Positions 7,109 through 14,606 of a stretch of DNA of 16,105 nt are shown here, piece after piece. The stretch covers positions 1 through 16,105 of the forward strand of contig WTJL01000198.1 in assembly GCA_011524845.1 (NCBI GenBank), written 5' to 3'. Each line of letters starts with the position of its first letter. Positions within the stretch are counted from its first letter, which is position 1. Both the position numbers and the translations under genes were made by a program. The stretch comes from Flavobacteriales bacterium. GTDB lineage: Bacteria; Bacteroidota; Bacteroidia; Flavobacteriales_D; Sanyastnellaceae. The notes under the pieces were generated by a model, which saw only the letters and a program-made list of their open reading frames with translations, did not search any database and was not told the origin of the DNA.

Positions 7109-9880
7109 TCAGCGTGCCACGTGCAGATGTCCTTCTGCCACACGTGGATAGCCCACTTGGTCGAAGTACACCGCGCGGTAGAGGTAGACGCCATTGGGGC
7201 AGTAATGCTGCCCGTCGGTTCCCATTTGACCGAGCCAGGGTTCTTCAGGATCGTTGGTTTCGAAGACCAATTCGCCCCATCGGTTGGTGATGCGCAGGGC
7301 GTAGTTGGACACCCCACGGACCACCGGCAACCACACGTCGTTCAATCCATCGCCGTCGGGGGTGAAGGCGGTGGGGGCATAGAAGACCGATCCGCTGACG
7401 CTTACCTGTCCCTCCGCAGTGTTGGTGCATCCAAACTCGTTGACCACCGTTTGGGTGATGGTGAAGGTGCCTCCGTCGTTGTAGATGTACTGGCCGTTGC
7501 ACCCTTCAATCCCGCCGCCGTCGCCAAAACTGTAGTAACAGTCCACGTTTTGGTCTCCCAAGTACTCCACCCAAACCACGGGGTTCAAGATGTCCACCTG
7601 GTTGGGTGTGACGTCGATTGCGGCCACCGGGACGGGCAAGATTTCCACCGCCTGCGGACCGTCCATCTCCAAGGTCCGGACGCAGTATCCTCCCGTTTCC
7701 ATGGTCAGGGTGATGGGGTACACTCCAGGAGACATGTAAATGTGGCTTGTGCTGACCGCGTTGGATGTGCTTCCATCGCCAAAATCCCACGTGTAGGTGG
7801 TCGCTGTTTCCGTCGTGCTCATGTTGGTGAAGCTGACCGAATGGGGAGGGCAGCCTGTCCAAGGTCCTGCTTGGAAGTCAATGGCGGGTTCTGCGATCAC
7901 GGTCACGGGGGCCGTGAAGGTTTGAACGCATCCGGTCAATCCCGGCACGCTCGCGGTGAGGCTCACGTCGTACGTCCCTGCCTCTTCATAGATCAAGCCT
8001 GTGACCTGTTCCTCAGCGGTGTTGGCGAGGACCGTGGCCCCTCCAAAATCCCACTCGTACACGGTGTTTTCGTCGGAGGATGCCGTGCCGCTGAACGTGA
8101 AGAAATGGTCGTCGAAGCAATTGGGGTCTGGGGTGGTGAAGGTGGGTTCAAGCAAGAACTGAATCTCCACCTCCGCAGTGGCCACATCGGGGCATGTGAA
8201 GTCCGCTGCGGCCGTGAGGCTGATTTCGTACACGCCGGTGTCGGGGAAGGTGTAAGAGGGGCTCGGGTCGGTGCTCGTTCCGGAAGGGATGCCCCCCACG
8301 CCGTCGCCAAAATCCCACAGGTACGCCTCCGCATTCGAGGACAGGTTGGTGAAGTCGAAGGTGAGTCCGGTGCAAAACTGGTATTGGTCTTCGACCATCG
8401 CCACGGGGTCAGGCGGGGCCACCCAGGTGAAGCCCGCGTCAGAGGTGCACCCGTGGTTGTTGACGCTCACCACAATCTCCCAAACGTCGGCGTTGTCGAA
8501 AGAGATGCCACCTGGATTGGGAATGTCGGCAAGGCCAGGGCTCCCCGTTCCGAAGTCCCACAGCATGCTCGCTCCGCCGTCGATGTTTCCTTCCACGGCA
8601 AAGGTGAAGAGCTCTTCTCCGTCGTCGCATTCGAAGCCGTCGACCACGATGACGGGCTCCAGGGGTTGCCACACTTGATACAGGGCTTCCGAGGTGTCTG
8701 CGCAAGGCCATCCCGGATTCACCACCAAGCTGACCCAATAATCTCCCGGCTCAGGCCACGTGTACGTGGGTTCAAATTCGTCGCTGACGTCGTCTGTGAT
8801 GCCGGCCACCCCAAAGTCCCATGCATAGCTGGAGCCGTTGATGGATCCGTTGTCGAGCGTGATGGTTTCCCCGATGCACAGTTGCGCTGGGGTTTGTTCT
8901 GCCACCACCGATTGGATGTTGGGGTCGCACAGCGTCACGTTGAATTGGAAGTCACGCATGGTGGTGCTCAGCAATTCACCGTCGCGGTACTCCGACACGC
9001 AGATGCCAATGGCGTACTGACCTGGCGACGTGGGCATGCCCGTGATGACCCCCGTCACAGGGTCGATGGCCATGGCCGGATCCGAGGTGATGGGGTACGT
9101 GCCGCTGAATCCTCCGATGTACTCGACTTCTTGGTACGGAGGCGTGGCGGGAGGGTTGGGCACAGGGCTGTTGGCGCCATTGCCGCCCCCGGTTCCACCG
9201 CCGTCAAGCGGGGCACAGAACGAATACACCAGCTCGTCGCCGTCAGGATCGATGGCGCTGTGGTCCCATACGAAGTCAAAGTTGGCGCAGACCGCCACGG
9301 GAGGGAGTTCTTGAAAGACCGGAGAGCTGTTTTGGGTGGCGTCGCTGGACACTGAGGTGCCCGGAACGTGCGCCACGAATGTTGCCCCTGGATTTTCAGT
9401 TCCTCCAAAATTTTGGAGGTTGCTGATGGACGGGTTTCGACAACACCGTTGCCACACCAAATCCCAGCCGTAGCTCGTGGCAGGCAAGGACACCGTGGTC
9501 GAGTAAATGGCTTGTTCGATGCACAAATCTGGGGGAGGGGTGCCGCAGGGGTTGCCCAAGGCCACGGGGACGTTGCTGACGTTGGACTGCGTAAGTGGGA
9601 TCGTCAGAACGTCGTTGTCTCCGATTTGGCCGGTGCCGTCCCACATCCCAATGTACACCTGGTCGTCAAAGCCCGTGCCCAAGGTGTTGGCGGGCCCACA
9701 ATCTCGGTACACTTTCAAGGTGACCAAGTAATTGGATCCCCCGAGATGGGTGTAGTACAGCTCGCCACCCACGAGGTGCGTGGCCTGAGCCTCAAGCCCG
9801 AGGGCCATCAAGACGCACAGAACCAAGCGCCAAGGCTTGAGCCGGGACCGCCATGCATCGGAATGGAGAGCGTTTGTCAT
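7109..9880 (-). CDS. Secreted PKD-repeat protein with type IX secretion (type B) C-terminal domain
   Basis: The product is 923 residues. A signal peptide (about 15-33, ending LEAQA before THLVGG) directs Sec export. An N-terminal module (33-318) with nine cysteines is shared with the neighbouring surface protein. About six PKD-like Ig repeats follow, recognised by their W-D-F-G or S-F-G-D-G cores at about 354, 441, 522, 610, 698 and 784. The last 90 residues hold the gliding-motility / T9SS type B sorting domain: APTAFTPDGDGLNDVW (835-850), LRITNRWGELVFE (862-874) and NGVYLYRAVYFD (896-907). Such proteins are exported across the outer membrane by the type IX system and are adhesin-like or cell-surface structural proteins; the ligand here is unknown. 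I chose the ATG at 9880 because it precedes the signal peptide and lies 15 nt after a TACTTTCG motif; an in-frame alternative at 9910 lies upstream of that motif. No enzyme motif was seen. Confidence 0.9.
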   Translation of the reverse strand: MTNALHSDAWRSRLKPWRLVLCVLMALGLEAQATHLVGGELYYTHLGGSNYLVTLKVYRDCGPANTLGTGFDDQVYIGMWDGTGQIGDNDVLTIPLTQSNVSNVPVALGNPCGTPPPDLCIEQAIYSTTVSLPATSYGWDLVWQRCCRNPSISNLQNFGGTENPGATFVAHVPGTSVSSDATQNSSPVFQELPPVAVCANFDFVWDHSAIDPDGDELVYSFCAPLDGGGTGGGNGANSPVPNPPATPPYQEVEYIGGFSGTYPITSDPAMAIDPVTGVITGMPTSPGQYAIGICVSEYRDGELLSTTMRDFQFNVTLCDPNIQSVVAEQTPAQLCIGETITLDNGSINGSSYAWDFGVAGITDDVSDEFEPTYTWPEPGDYWVSLVVNPGWPCADTSEALYQVWQPLEPVIVVDGFECDDGEELFTFAVEGNIDGGASMLWDFGTGSPGLADIPNPGGISFDNADVWEIVVSVNNHGCTSDAGFTWVAPPDPVAMVEDQYQFCTGLTFDFTNLSSNAEAYLWDFGDGVGGIPSGTSTDPSPSYTFPDTGVYEISLTAAADFTCPDVATAEVEIQFLLEPTFTTPDPNCFDDHFFTFSGTASSDENTVYEWDFGGATVLANTAEEQVTGLIYEEAGTYDVSLTASVPGLTGCVQTFTAPVTVIAEPAIDFQAGPWTGCPPHSVSFTNMSTTETATTYTWDFGDGSTSNAVSTSHIYMSPGVYPITLTMETGGYCVRTLEMDGPQAVEILPVPVAAIDVTPNQVDILNPVVWVEYLGDQNVDCYYSFGDGGGIEGCNGQYIYNDGGTFTITQTVVNEFGCTNTAEGQVSVSGSVFYAPTAFTPDGDGLNDVWLPVVRGVSNYALRITNRWGELVFETNDPEEPWLGQMGTDGQHYCPNGVYLYRAVYFDQVGYPRVAEGHLHVAR
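8927..9784 (-). repeat. Duplicated N-terminal module, copy 1
   Basis: This stretch encodes residues 33-318 of the PKD protein and is clearly paralogous to 11307-12140, well over half identical in protein by eye. Shared blocks include ATHLVGG, VYRDC, NPCGTPPPDLCI, YGWDLV, QRCCRNP, FQELPPVA, DPDGDELVYS, AIDPVTG and GQYAIGICV. All nine cysteines align. Similarity stops abruptly after the C-[DE]-P that ends the module. Confidence 0.85.
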
Positions 9881-9895
9881 GCAGAACAGGTGCGA

Positions 9896-9903
9896 CGAAA
9901 GTA
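9896..9903 (-). promoter_or_regulatory. Putative -7 element of the PKD surface-protein gene (TACTTTCG)
   Basis: TACTTTCG lies 15 nt before the ATG at 9880, in the 88-nt gap between the two surface-protein genes. It is identical to the motif before rhlE. It suggests this gene can be transcribed on its own rather than only by read-through from its neighbour. Confidence 0.45.
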
Positions 9904-9968
9904 CGTCCACCGACAGGGTAACGTTGGAAAGACGGAAAAGGTTGGCATCCTTTGGCCGGCCGACGGGG

Positions 9969-12224
9969 TTATTGTTCCCTGAACAGGTGAAGGCTGCCGT
10001 GGTCTTTGACGCCGTCGGCCCGAATCAACACCCACTGGTAGTGGCCGTCAGGGGCATCGTCTCCGTTCATGTAGCGCCCATCCCACACCAACTCAGGTTC
10101 GGAATCCTGCAGCGTTTCGTCGCTCCACACCTGAACGCCGTACCGGTTGAAGATGAGAAGCTGTGACCCCATCATCCCGGTGAGGCCACGGATGCGGAAG
10201 ACGTTGTTGCCCGTGACGTTGTCTGGGGTGAAGACGTTGGGGATTTGGCAATCCCGAACGCGGATCAGGGCCTCCGTCGCAAATCCGCAGGTGTCAATGA
10301 GCGTCAGCGCTTCGCCCCACGACACCGGGGTGTCAAGGGCCTCAAGGTCCGTGAGTCGCCAAAAGTCTCCTTCTGCGACCCCGTGGGCCAACAAGGGCAC
10401 GCCTGTCTCGGCGTCGTTCAAAATGGACACGCCACCGTAACGCACATCTGCCACGGGAATCCCGTCGTTGTGCATCGGGAATTCGATGATTTCAAGCGGA
10501 CACAGTTCGTCGTCAAACGGCACGGGGTGCAGCACCTCCATGACGTGGGTGTGCGATTTGCCGCATTGGTCTTCGACGATCAGCTCCACAAGGGTAGAGG
10601 GCGGCAGCTGTCCCTGCGCATCGAGCATGGCAAAGGTGGAGTCGAAGTCGACGGTCCAAGCGTCCGCGTCCTGTCCAGCGTTGTTCCACACGCGGTCTTG
10701 CCAGGTGTACACAAAGGGGCCGTAACCTGTGATGTCGTCGTACCCCAAGACTTGCGTTCCGTCGGCGTCAATGCAGGAAATGGGCGCAGGGCTTGCTTGG
10801 ATCGGAAGAGGGTCCACAATCACGACCCGGGCCAAAGTCGTGGACACTTGGTCGCATGCATTGACGTACTCGCACTCAATCACCAGATGCTCGACGCCTT
10901 CGTCGAAACCATCGTCGATCAGACCAAGCTCGATTTGGGCGGACGATGCGCCGGCTTCCATGATGACTTGGGAAAAGTATTCGTCGTAATCCAAGCCTTG
11001 CGCCGCTGTTCCGGTCAAGGTGAGAAAGGTGGTGTCAAGCAGGTCCGATTCAGATTCGGGCCGCTCGATCGTGAACCGTGCGTCGTTGCAGCCTTCTATC
11101 ACCACTGCATCGATGACCATGGCCGTTCCATCGACCTCAATGGGGGTGTTGTTGTTGGCAAGCCAGTCTGCCATGGGGAACGACTCTCCATTGGGGTAGG
11201 TGAGCACGTCAGGCAACCCAATGGCCTCAGGGTAGGGAACGAGCGACTCGATTCCAGCAGAGGCGAACGGCACGGCGTCGGCTTCCAGTTCAAACTCTGT
11301 GGGCTCGCAGGTCGTCACGTTGAACTGGAAATCGCGGGTGACCGTGCTGAGAAGCACGCCGTCGCGGTATTCCTGCACGCAGATGCCGATGGCGTATTGC
11401 CCCACGGCTGTGGGGGTGCACGTCAACAGCCCCGTCACGGGATCGATGGCCAACACCGGCTCTGCCGTCATGGGGTTGTCCCAGCTGAACCCAGCGAGGT
11501 AGGGCACGTCGACGTAAGGAGGGGTGGATGGTGGGTTGGGCACCGCATTGGCTGCGTCGCCTCCTTGTTTGGGCGCGCAGAGCGAATACACCAACTCGTC
11601 GCCGTCGGGGTCCAATGCTGCATGGTTCCACACAAAGGGCAAATCGGTGCACATGGCCACAGGCGGCAATTCTTGGAACGCCGGGCTGCTGTTGGATTCA
11701 GTGGTGATGTCCGTGCCCGGAATGTGAATTTGAAGGGTCATGCCCGCGTTCTCGGCGCCTCCAAAATCGTCAAGGTTGACGATGGTCGGGTTGCGGCAAC
11801 ACCGTTGGTACACAAGGTCCCATCCGTAAGGGTTGCCGGGGAGTTCGACAATGGTTTGGTAGACCGCTTGGTCGATGCAGAGGTCGGGTGGTGGGGTGCC
11901 ACAGGGGTTCCCCATTTCCACGGGCACCTCAGACACATTGTTGGTTTGAAGCGGAATGGTGAGGACGTCGTTCGGTCCAATGATTCCTTCTCCGTTCCAC
12001 AGGCCAATCGCCACCATGTCGTCGAAATAGGTGCCATTGCTGTTGGCAGGACTGCAGTCGCGGTACACCGTCAAGGTGATTTCATAGTCGTCTCCGCCGA
12101 GGTGGACGTAGCTGAAGTCGCCGCCCACGAGGTGCGTCGCCATGGCCCAAGGTGTCCCAAGGACGAGGGCAAAAAGGCCCATCACGACCTTGGAAAAAAG
12201 AAGGGTGGTGGGGGTGGAATTCAT
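9969..12224 (-). CDS. Secreted surface protein with duplicated N-terminal module and T9SS type B C-terminal domain
   Basis: The product is 751 residues. A signal peptide at 7-29 (hydrophobic core VVMGLFALVLG, cleavage near AMA before THLVGG) is followed by the nine-cysteine module (29-306) shared with the next gene. The middle (about 310-655) has no clear PKD repeat. Residues about 374-470 (GCNDARFTIER ... LIDDGFDEGVEHLVIECEY) resemble a Calx-beta-like fold as seen in other Bacteroidota surface proteins, but this is tentative. The end carries the type B sorting domain: IPNVFTPDNVTGNNVFRI (661-678), LLIFNRYGVQVW (689-700) and DGHYQWVLIRADG (726-738). I expect type IX export to the cell surface; ligand unknown. 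The frame stays open for another 373 codons upstream, but that stretch is antisense to rhlE. The ATG at 12224 is chosen because it precedes the signal peptide; the next in-frame ATG (12266) overlaps the TATGTTTG promoter motif and so should not be transcribed from it. Confidence 0.88.
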   Translation of the reverse strand: MNSTPTTLLFSKVVMGLFALVLGTPWAMATHLVGGDFSYVHLGGDDYEITLTVYRDCSPANSNGTYFDDMVAIGLWNGEGIIGPNDVLTIPLQTNNVSEVPVEMGNPCGTPPPDLCIDQAVYQTIVELPGNPYGWDLVYQRCCRNPTIVNLDDFGGAENAGMTLQIHIPGTDITTESNSSPAFQELPPVAMCTDLPFVWNHAALDPDGDELVYSLCAPKQGGDAANAVPNPPSTPPYVDVPYLAGFSWDNPMTAEPVLAIDPVTGLLTCTPTAVGQYAIGICVQEYRDGVLLSTVTRDFQFNVTTCEPTEFELEADAVPFASAGIESLVPYPEAIGLPDVLTYPNGESFPMADWLANNNTPIEVDGTAMVIDAVVIEGCNDARFTIERPESESDLLDTTFLTLTGTAAQGLDYDEYFSQVIMEAGASSAQIELGLIDDGFDEGVEHLVIECEYVNACDQVSTTLARVVIVDPLPIQASPAPISCIDADGTQVLGYDDITGYGPFVYTWQDRVWNNAGQDADAWTVDFDSTFAMLDAQGQLPPSTLVELIVEDQCGKSHTHVMEVLHPVPFDDELCPLEIIEFPMHNDGIPVADVRYGGVSILNDAETGVPLLAHGVAEGDFWRLTDLEALDTPVSWGEALTLIDTCGFATEALIRVRDCQIPNVFTPDNVTGNNVFRIRGLTGMMGSQLLIFNRYGVQVWSDETLQDSEPELVWDGRYMNGDDAPDGHYQWVLIRADGVKDHGSLHLFREQ
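11307..12140 (-). repeat. Duplicated N-terminal module, copy 2
   Basis: This stretch encodes residues 29-306 of the second surface protein, the partner of 8927-9784. The alignment is nearly gap-free, differing mainly in a shorter Gly-rich loop (about residues 217-227 here versus 223-239 in copy 1). The duplication covers signal-peptide boundary to module end, not the middle domains, consistent with a fused or swapped ectodomain. Confidence 0.85.
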
Positions 12225-12259
12225 GACACTGGTCGGCGTTGGGGACGAAGGGTGGATAA

Positions 12260-12267
12260 CAAACATA
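12260..12267 (-). promoter_or_regulatory. Putative -7 element of the surface-protein gene (TATGTTTG, exact consensus)
   Basis: TATGTTTG on the minus strand is an exact match to the Bacteroidota TAnnTTTG element, 35 nt before the ATG at 12224. The -33 region would fall near 12287-12291, on top of the -7 element of the divergent rhlE promoter. No clear TTG is visible at that distance. Confidence 0.5.
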
Positions 12268-12290
12268 CGTGAGGGGGCAGGGATTCGCCG

Positions 12291-12298
12291 TACTTTCG
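12291..12298 (+). promoter_or_regulatory. Putative -7 element of the rhlE-msrB operon (TACTTTCG)
   Basis: TACTTTCG ends 4 nt before the GTG start of rhlE, so transcription should begin at or beside the start codon. It has the same spacing as the gcvT motif. The only other features of the 78-nt divergent spacer are the opposing motif at 12260-12267 and a single TTATCCACC that resembles one DnaA box. Confidence 0.5.
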
Positions 12299-12302
12299 AG
12301 AC

Positions 12303-13706
12303 GTGGAAGAACAACACGCCGAGAACGCAGGCGAATCCAAGCCTGCGGAAGAGCGAGTCCGGTTTGAGGACCTCGACTTGCACCCAGACATTGAAGACGG
12401 ACTTTGGTCCATGGGATTTGAAACCGCCACGCCCATTCAAGGGCAGGCCATTCCCCATGCCATCAAGGGCAAGGACATTTTGGGCATTGCGCAAACGGGG
12501 ACCGGAAAGACGGCGGCGTTCTTGTTGCCTACGATGGACCGCATCATGGACACCCCCAACGATGGAAAGGTCAAGGCCTTGATCGTGGTGCCCACACGGG
12601 AGCTGGCCATCCAGATCGACCAAGCAGCTCAGGGCTTCGCTTACTACACGGGAATCACCTCGCTCGCCATTTACGGCGGCGGCACAGGCAAAGAGTTTGC
12701 CCAGGAAAAGAAGGCCCTGACAGAAGGGGCGGACATCATCATTGTCACGCCGGGACGCATGTTGTCTCACCTCACATTGGGCTACGTCGACTTGTCGTCC
12801 CTTGAGGTGTTGATTTTGGACGAGGCAGACCGCATGCTGGACATGGGATTCCACCAAGACATCATGCGCATCGCCACGCACTGTCGGGATGAACGCCAAA
12901 CGCTCTTGTTCTCCGCCACCATGCCGGACCGCATGCGCACTTTGGCGCATGACCTCCTGAACGACCCCGTGACGGTTCAGCTCGCGCTGAGCAAGCCTGC
13001 CGCCAAGGTGAAGCAAGGGGCCTACATCTTGTTCGATCACCAAAAGGATGCGGTGCTTGTCGATGTGCTGAAGGAGCGCAACGTGAAAAGCGGCATCGTG
13101 TTCACCTCTCGCAAGCGAACGGTGGGGCAGGTGGTCCGCGCCCTTCGGAAGGCCGGCATCAAATGCGGCCGCATGTCCAGCGACCTTGAGCAATCGGAGC
13201 GCGAGGAAGTGATGTTGGCGTTCCGCCAGCAAAAGCTGCCCATCCTTGTCGCCACCGACGTGGTGTCGCGCGGCATCGACATCGACAGCATTGAGCTCGT
13301 GGTGAACTACGACGTTCCGCCCAACGAGGAGGATTACGTGCACCGCATTGGCCGGACCGCCCGTGCAGAACGCAAGGGCGAAGGCATCACCCTTGTGACG
13401 CCCGACGACATGCGTCGGTTTGGGAAGATTGAGAAGCTCATTGAGAAGGAAGTCCCCAAGCTCAAGGTGCCCGAGGCCCTCGGAGACACGCCCAAGTACG
13501 ACCCCAAGTCGTCAGGGTCTCGTGGAGGAGGTCGTGGTGGAAACCGGGGTGGCGGAGGACGTCACGGCGGAGGTCGTCGTCATGGAGGCGGTCACTCAGG
13601 AGGCGGTCGCGGCAAAGGAGGCCAGGGTGGAGGAAAAAACTTCCGCAGAAAAGGGAAGCCCGGAGGCGGCCGTCGTGGCGGCTCGGGTGGACCATCCCAA
13701 GGATGA
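12303..13706 (+). CDS. rhlE: DEAD-box ATP-dependent RNA helicase, RhlE type, with Gly/Arg-rich tail
   Basis: This 467-residue helicase unwinds RNA duplexes with ATP; relatives act in ribosome assembly, RNA turnover and cold adaptation. All core motifs are present: Q motif (F21 to Q46), motif I AQTGTGKT (63-70), Ia PTRELA (97-102), GG (126-127), Ib TPGR (149-152), II DEAD (173-176), III SAT (204-206), IV IVFTSR (265-270), V ATDVVSRGID (317-326) and VI HRIGRTAR (347-354). Residues about 404-463 form a Gly/Arg/His-rich tail with repeated R-G-G units, likely an unstructured RNA-binding extension. The start is GTG at 12303: no in-frame ATG occurs before M37, which already lies inside the Q motif, and an in-frame stop lies at 12270-12272. 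The gene diverges from the surface-protein gene and its stop overlaps the msrB ATG. Confidence 0.95.
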   Translation: MEEQHAENAGESKPAEERVRFEDLDLHPDIEDGLWSMGFETATPIQGQAIPHAIKGKDILGIAQTGTGKTAAFLLPTMDRIMDTPNDGKVKALIVVPTRELAIQIDQAAQGFAYYTGITSLAIYGGGTGKEFAQEKKALTEGADIIIVTPGRMLSHLTLGYVDLSSLEVLILDEADRMLDMGFHQDIMRIATHCRDERQTLLFSATMPDRMRTLAHDLLNDPVTVQLALSKPAAKVKQGAYILFDHQKDAVLVDVLKERNVKSGIVFTSRKRTVGQVVRALRKAGIKCGRMSSDLEQSEREEVMLAFRQQKLPILVATDVVSRGIDIDSIELVVNYDVPPNEEDYVHRIGRTARAERKGEGITLVTPDDMRRFGKIEKLIEKEVPKLKVPEALGDTPKYDPKSSGSRGGGRGGNRGGGGRHGGGRRHGGGHSGGGRGKGGQGGGKNFRRKGKPGGGRRGGSGGPSQG

Positions 13707-14101
13707 TGAATCTGACGCCCGAAGAGTGGAAGGCCAAGCTCTCAGAAGAGGAGCACCGCGTGATGCGCGAGAACGGCACGGAACGCCCACACACCAGCGA
13801 ATTCAACGCGGAGTGGCGCGAAGGCACGTATCACTGCAAGGGATGCGGCACTGCGCTGTTTGAAAGCCCCTCCAAGTTCAATGCGGGATGCGGTTGGCCC
13901 AGTTTTGACCGTGAAGCTCCAGAAGCGAACATCACGCAAGTGGTGGACCGGACCCACGGCATGGTGCGTGTTGAAGTTCGCTGCTCAGGGTGCGACAGCC
14001 ATCTCGGTCATGTCTTCCCCGACGGTCCCACTGAGACGGGAACTCGGTACTGCATCAACGGCGTCTGCCTGACGTTTCAGCCCTCAGAAGGCGGGTCTTG
14101 A
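13703..14101 (+). CDS. msrB: Peptide-methionine (R)-S-oxide reductase
   Basis: MsrB reduces methionine-R-sulfoxide in proteins, repairing oxidative damage with thioredoxin as reductant. The 132-residue protein is a complete single-domain MsrB. Zinc cysteines are C45 and C48 (CKGC) and C94 and C97 (CSGC). GCGWPSF holds the resolving C63, and RYCINGV holds the catalytic C117, the same numbers as in classical MsrB domains. SHLGHVFPDGP (99-109) is also typical. An extra Cys at 122 is a small variation. No signal peptide is seen, so it is cytoplasmic. The first ATG (13703) overlaps the rhlE stop as ATGA; a second ATG follows directly at 13706, so initiation may use either. It ends 1 nt before the convergent Spy-like gene's stop codon. 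Confidence 0.96.
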   Translation: MMNLTPEEWKAKLSEEEHRVMRENGTERPHTSEFNAEWREGTYHCKGCGTALFESPSKFNAGCGWPSFDREAPEANITQVVDRTHGMVRVEVRCSGCDSHLGHVFPDGPTETGTRYCINGVCLTFQPSEGGS

Positions 14102-14102
14102 T

Positions 14103-14606
14103 TCAATTCAACCGTAGCCGTCTCACAGGTCTTTGCGATTGACCTTGGCGCGGTCCTGGAGGTCCTTTGCGCCCTGACGCTCCCATGCGCTCCCGGATGC
14201 TTCGTGCCAATTCCCTCTGCATTTCAGGTAGCATCAGAGCACGCTCTGCGCCGAGCAGGTCCGCAACCTCCAGCAAATAGGCGGACTCCAGGTCCACCAT
14301 GTCTTTGCGCTGTTGCGCCAGGCTTTCCACCAGGTCGCGCACCTCTGCCGTGGATGCCTTTGTGGCGTCGAAAGCATCTTTTTGATCGTTCATGGCCTCA
14401 CGCTGGGCCTCCATTTGGACCTCGAACGCCTCGTGCAAAGGCCAAAACAACTTGCTTTCTTCGGGTGTCAGAGACAGCCGCTCGGTCATGAACGCAATGC
14501 GCAAGGCTTCCATGCGCTGAGAAGCACCTCGGGGCGGACCAGGCTGCGCCCACAGGGTGGAAAAGATGCCGAGGCACATCACGGGAAGAAGGGAAAGAGA
14601 TTTCAT
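14103..14606 (-). CDS. Exported Spy/CpxP-like (LTxxQ-related) protein, probable stress sensor
   Basis: The 167-residue product has a signal peptide (about 3-20, cleavage after LWA before QPG). The mature part is mostly helical and charged. RIAFMTERLSLTPEESKLFWPLHEAF (36-61) has the pattern of Bacteroidota Spy-like proteins often annotated as sensors of ECF-type sigma factors: a helix, L-T-P-E-E, then F-W-P. A long amphipathic helix follows (about 62-140), then a basic, Gly/Pro/Arg-rich tail (143-165). Spy and CpxP are periplasmic chaperone or sensor proteins; I infer a similar envelope role. The ATG at 14606 shares its A with the stop of the upstream membrane-protein gene (TGATG), so translation is probably coupled. 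It is the third gene after an ECF sigma factor. Confidence 0.75.
   Translation of the reverse strand: MKSLSLLPVMCLGIFSTLWAQPGPPRGASQRMEALRIAFMTERLSLTPEESKLFWPLHEAFEVQMEAQREAMNDQKDAFDATKASTAEVRDLVESLAQQRKDMVDLESAYLLEVADLLGAERALMLPEMQRELARSIRERMGASGRKGPPGPRQGQSQRPVRRLRLN

Noticed and set aside
7121..9355. 744-codon open frame on the plus strand opposite the PKD protein
   Set aside because: The product has no recognisable motif and mirrors the codon bias of the real gene on the other strand. A similar 675-codon frame opposite the second surface protein (10245-12272) is rejected for the same reason; their parallel presence reflects the paralogy of the real genes.
9930..9968. Possible terminator hairpin after the second surface-protein gene (AAAGG/CCTTT and a GGCCGGCC palindrome)
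   Set aside because: The stem is short, the palindrome is only 8 bp and there is no clear T-tract; not strong enough to annotate.
12251..12262. Single DnaA-box-like sequence (TTATCCACC on the minus strand)
   Set aside because: One near-match, with no cluster of boxes, AT-rich unwinding element or dnaA gene nearby, does not support an origin, even with parAB in the window.
12222..12266. Alternative start for the second surface protein at the ATG at 12266
   Set aside because: That ATG lies inside the TATGTTTG promoter motif and would add 14 residues before the signal peptide; 12224 fits better.
12225..13343. Open frame continuing 373 codons upstream of the second surface protein on the minus strand
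   Set aside because: It is antisense to rhlE, whose frame has all helicase motifs. The extension has no recognisable domain, lies before the signal peptide and crosses the promoter motif, so it is a GC-driven shadow.
13500..13690. GGA/GGC-rich tandem-like repeats
   Set aside because: They encode the Gly/Arg-rich tail of RhlE in frame and are explained by protein-level low complexity rather than a DNA repeat element.
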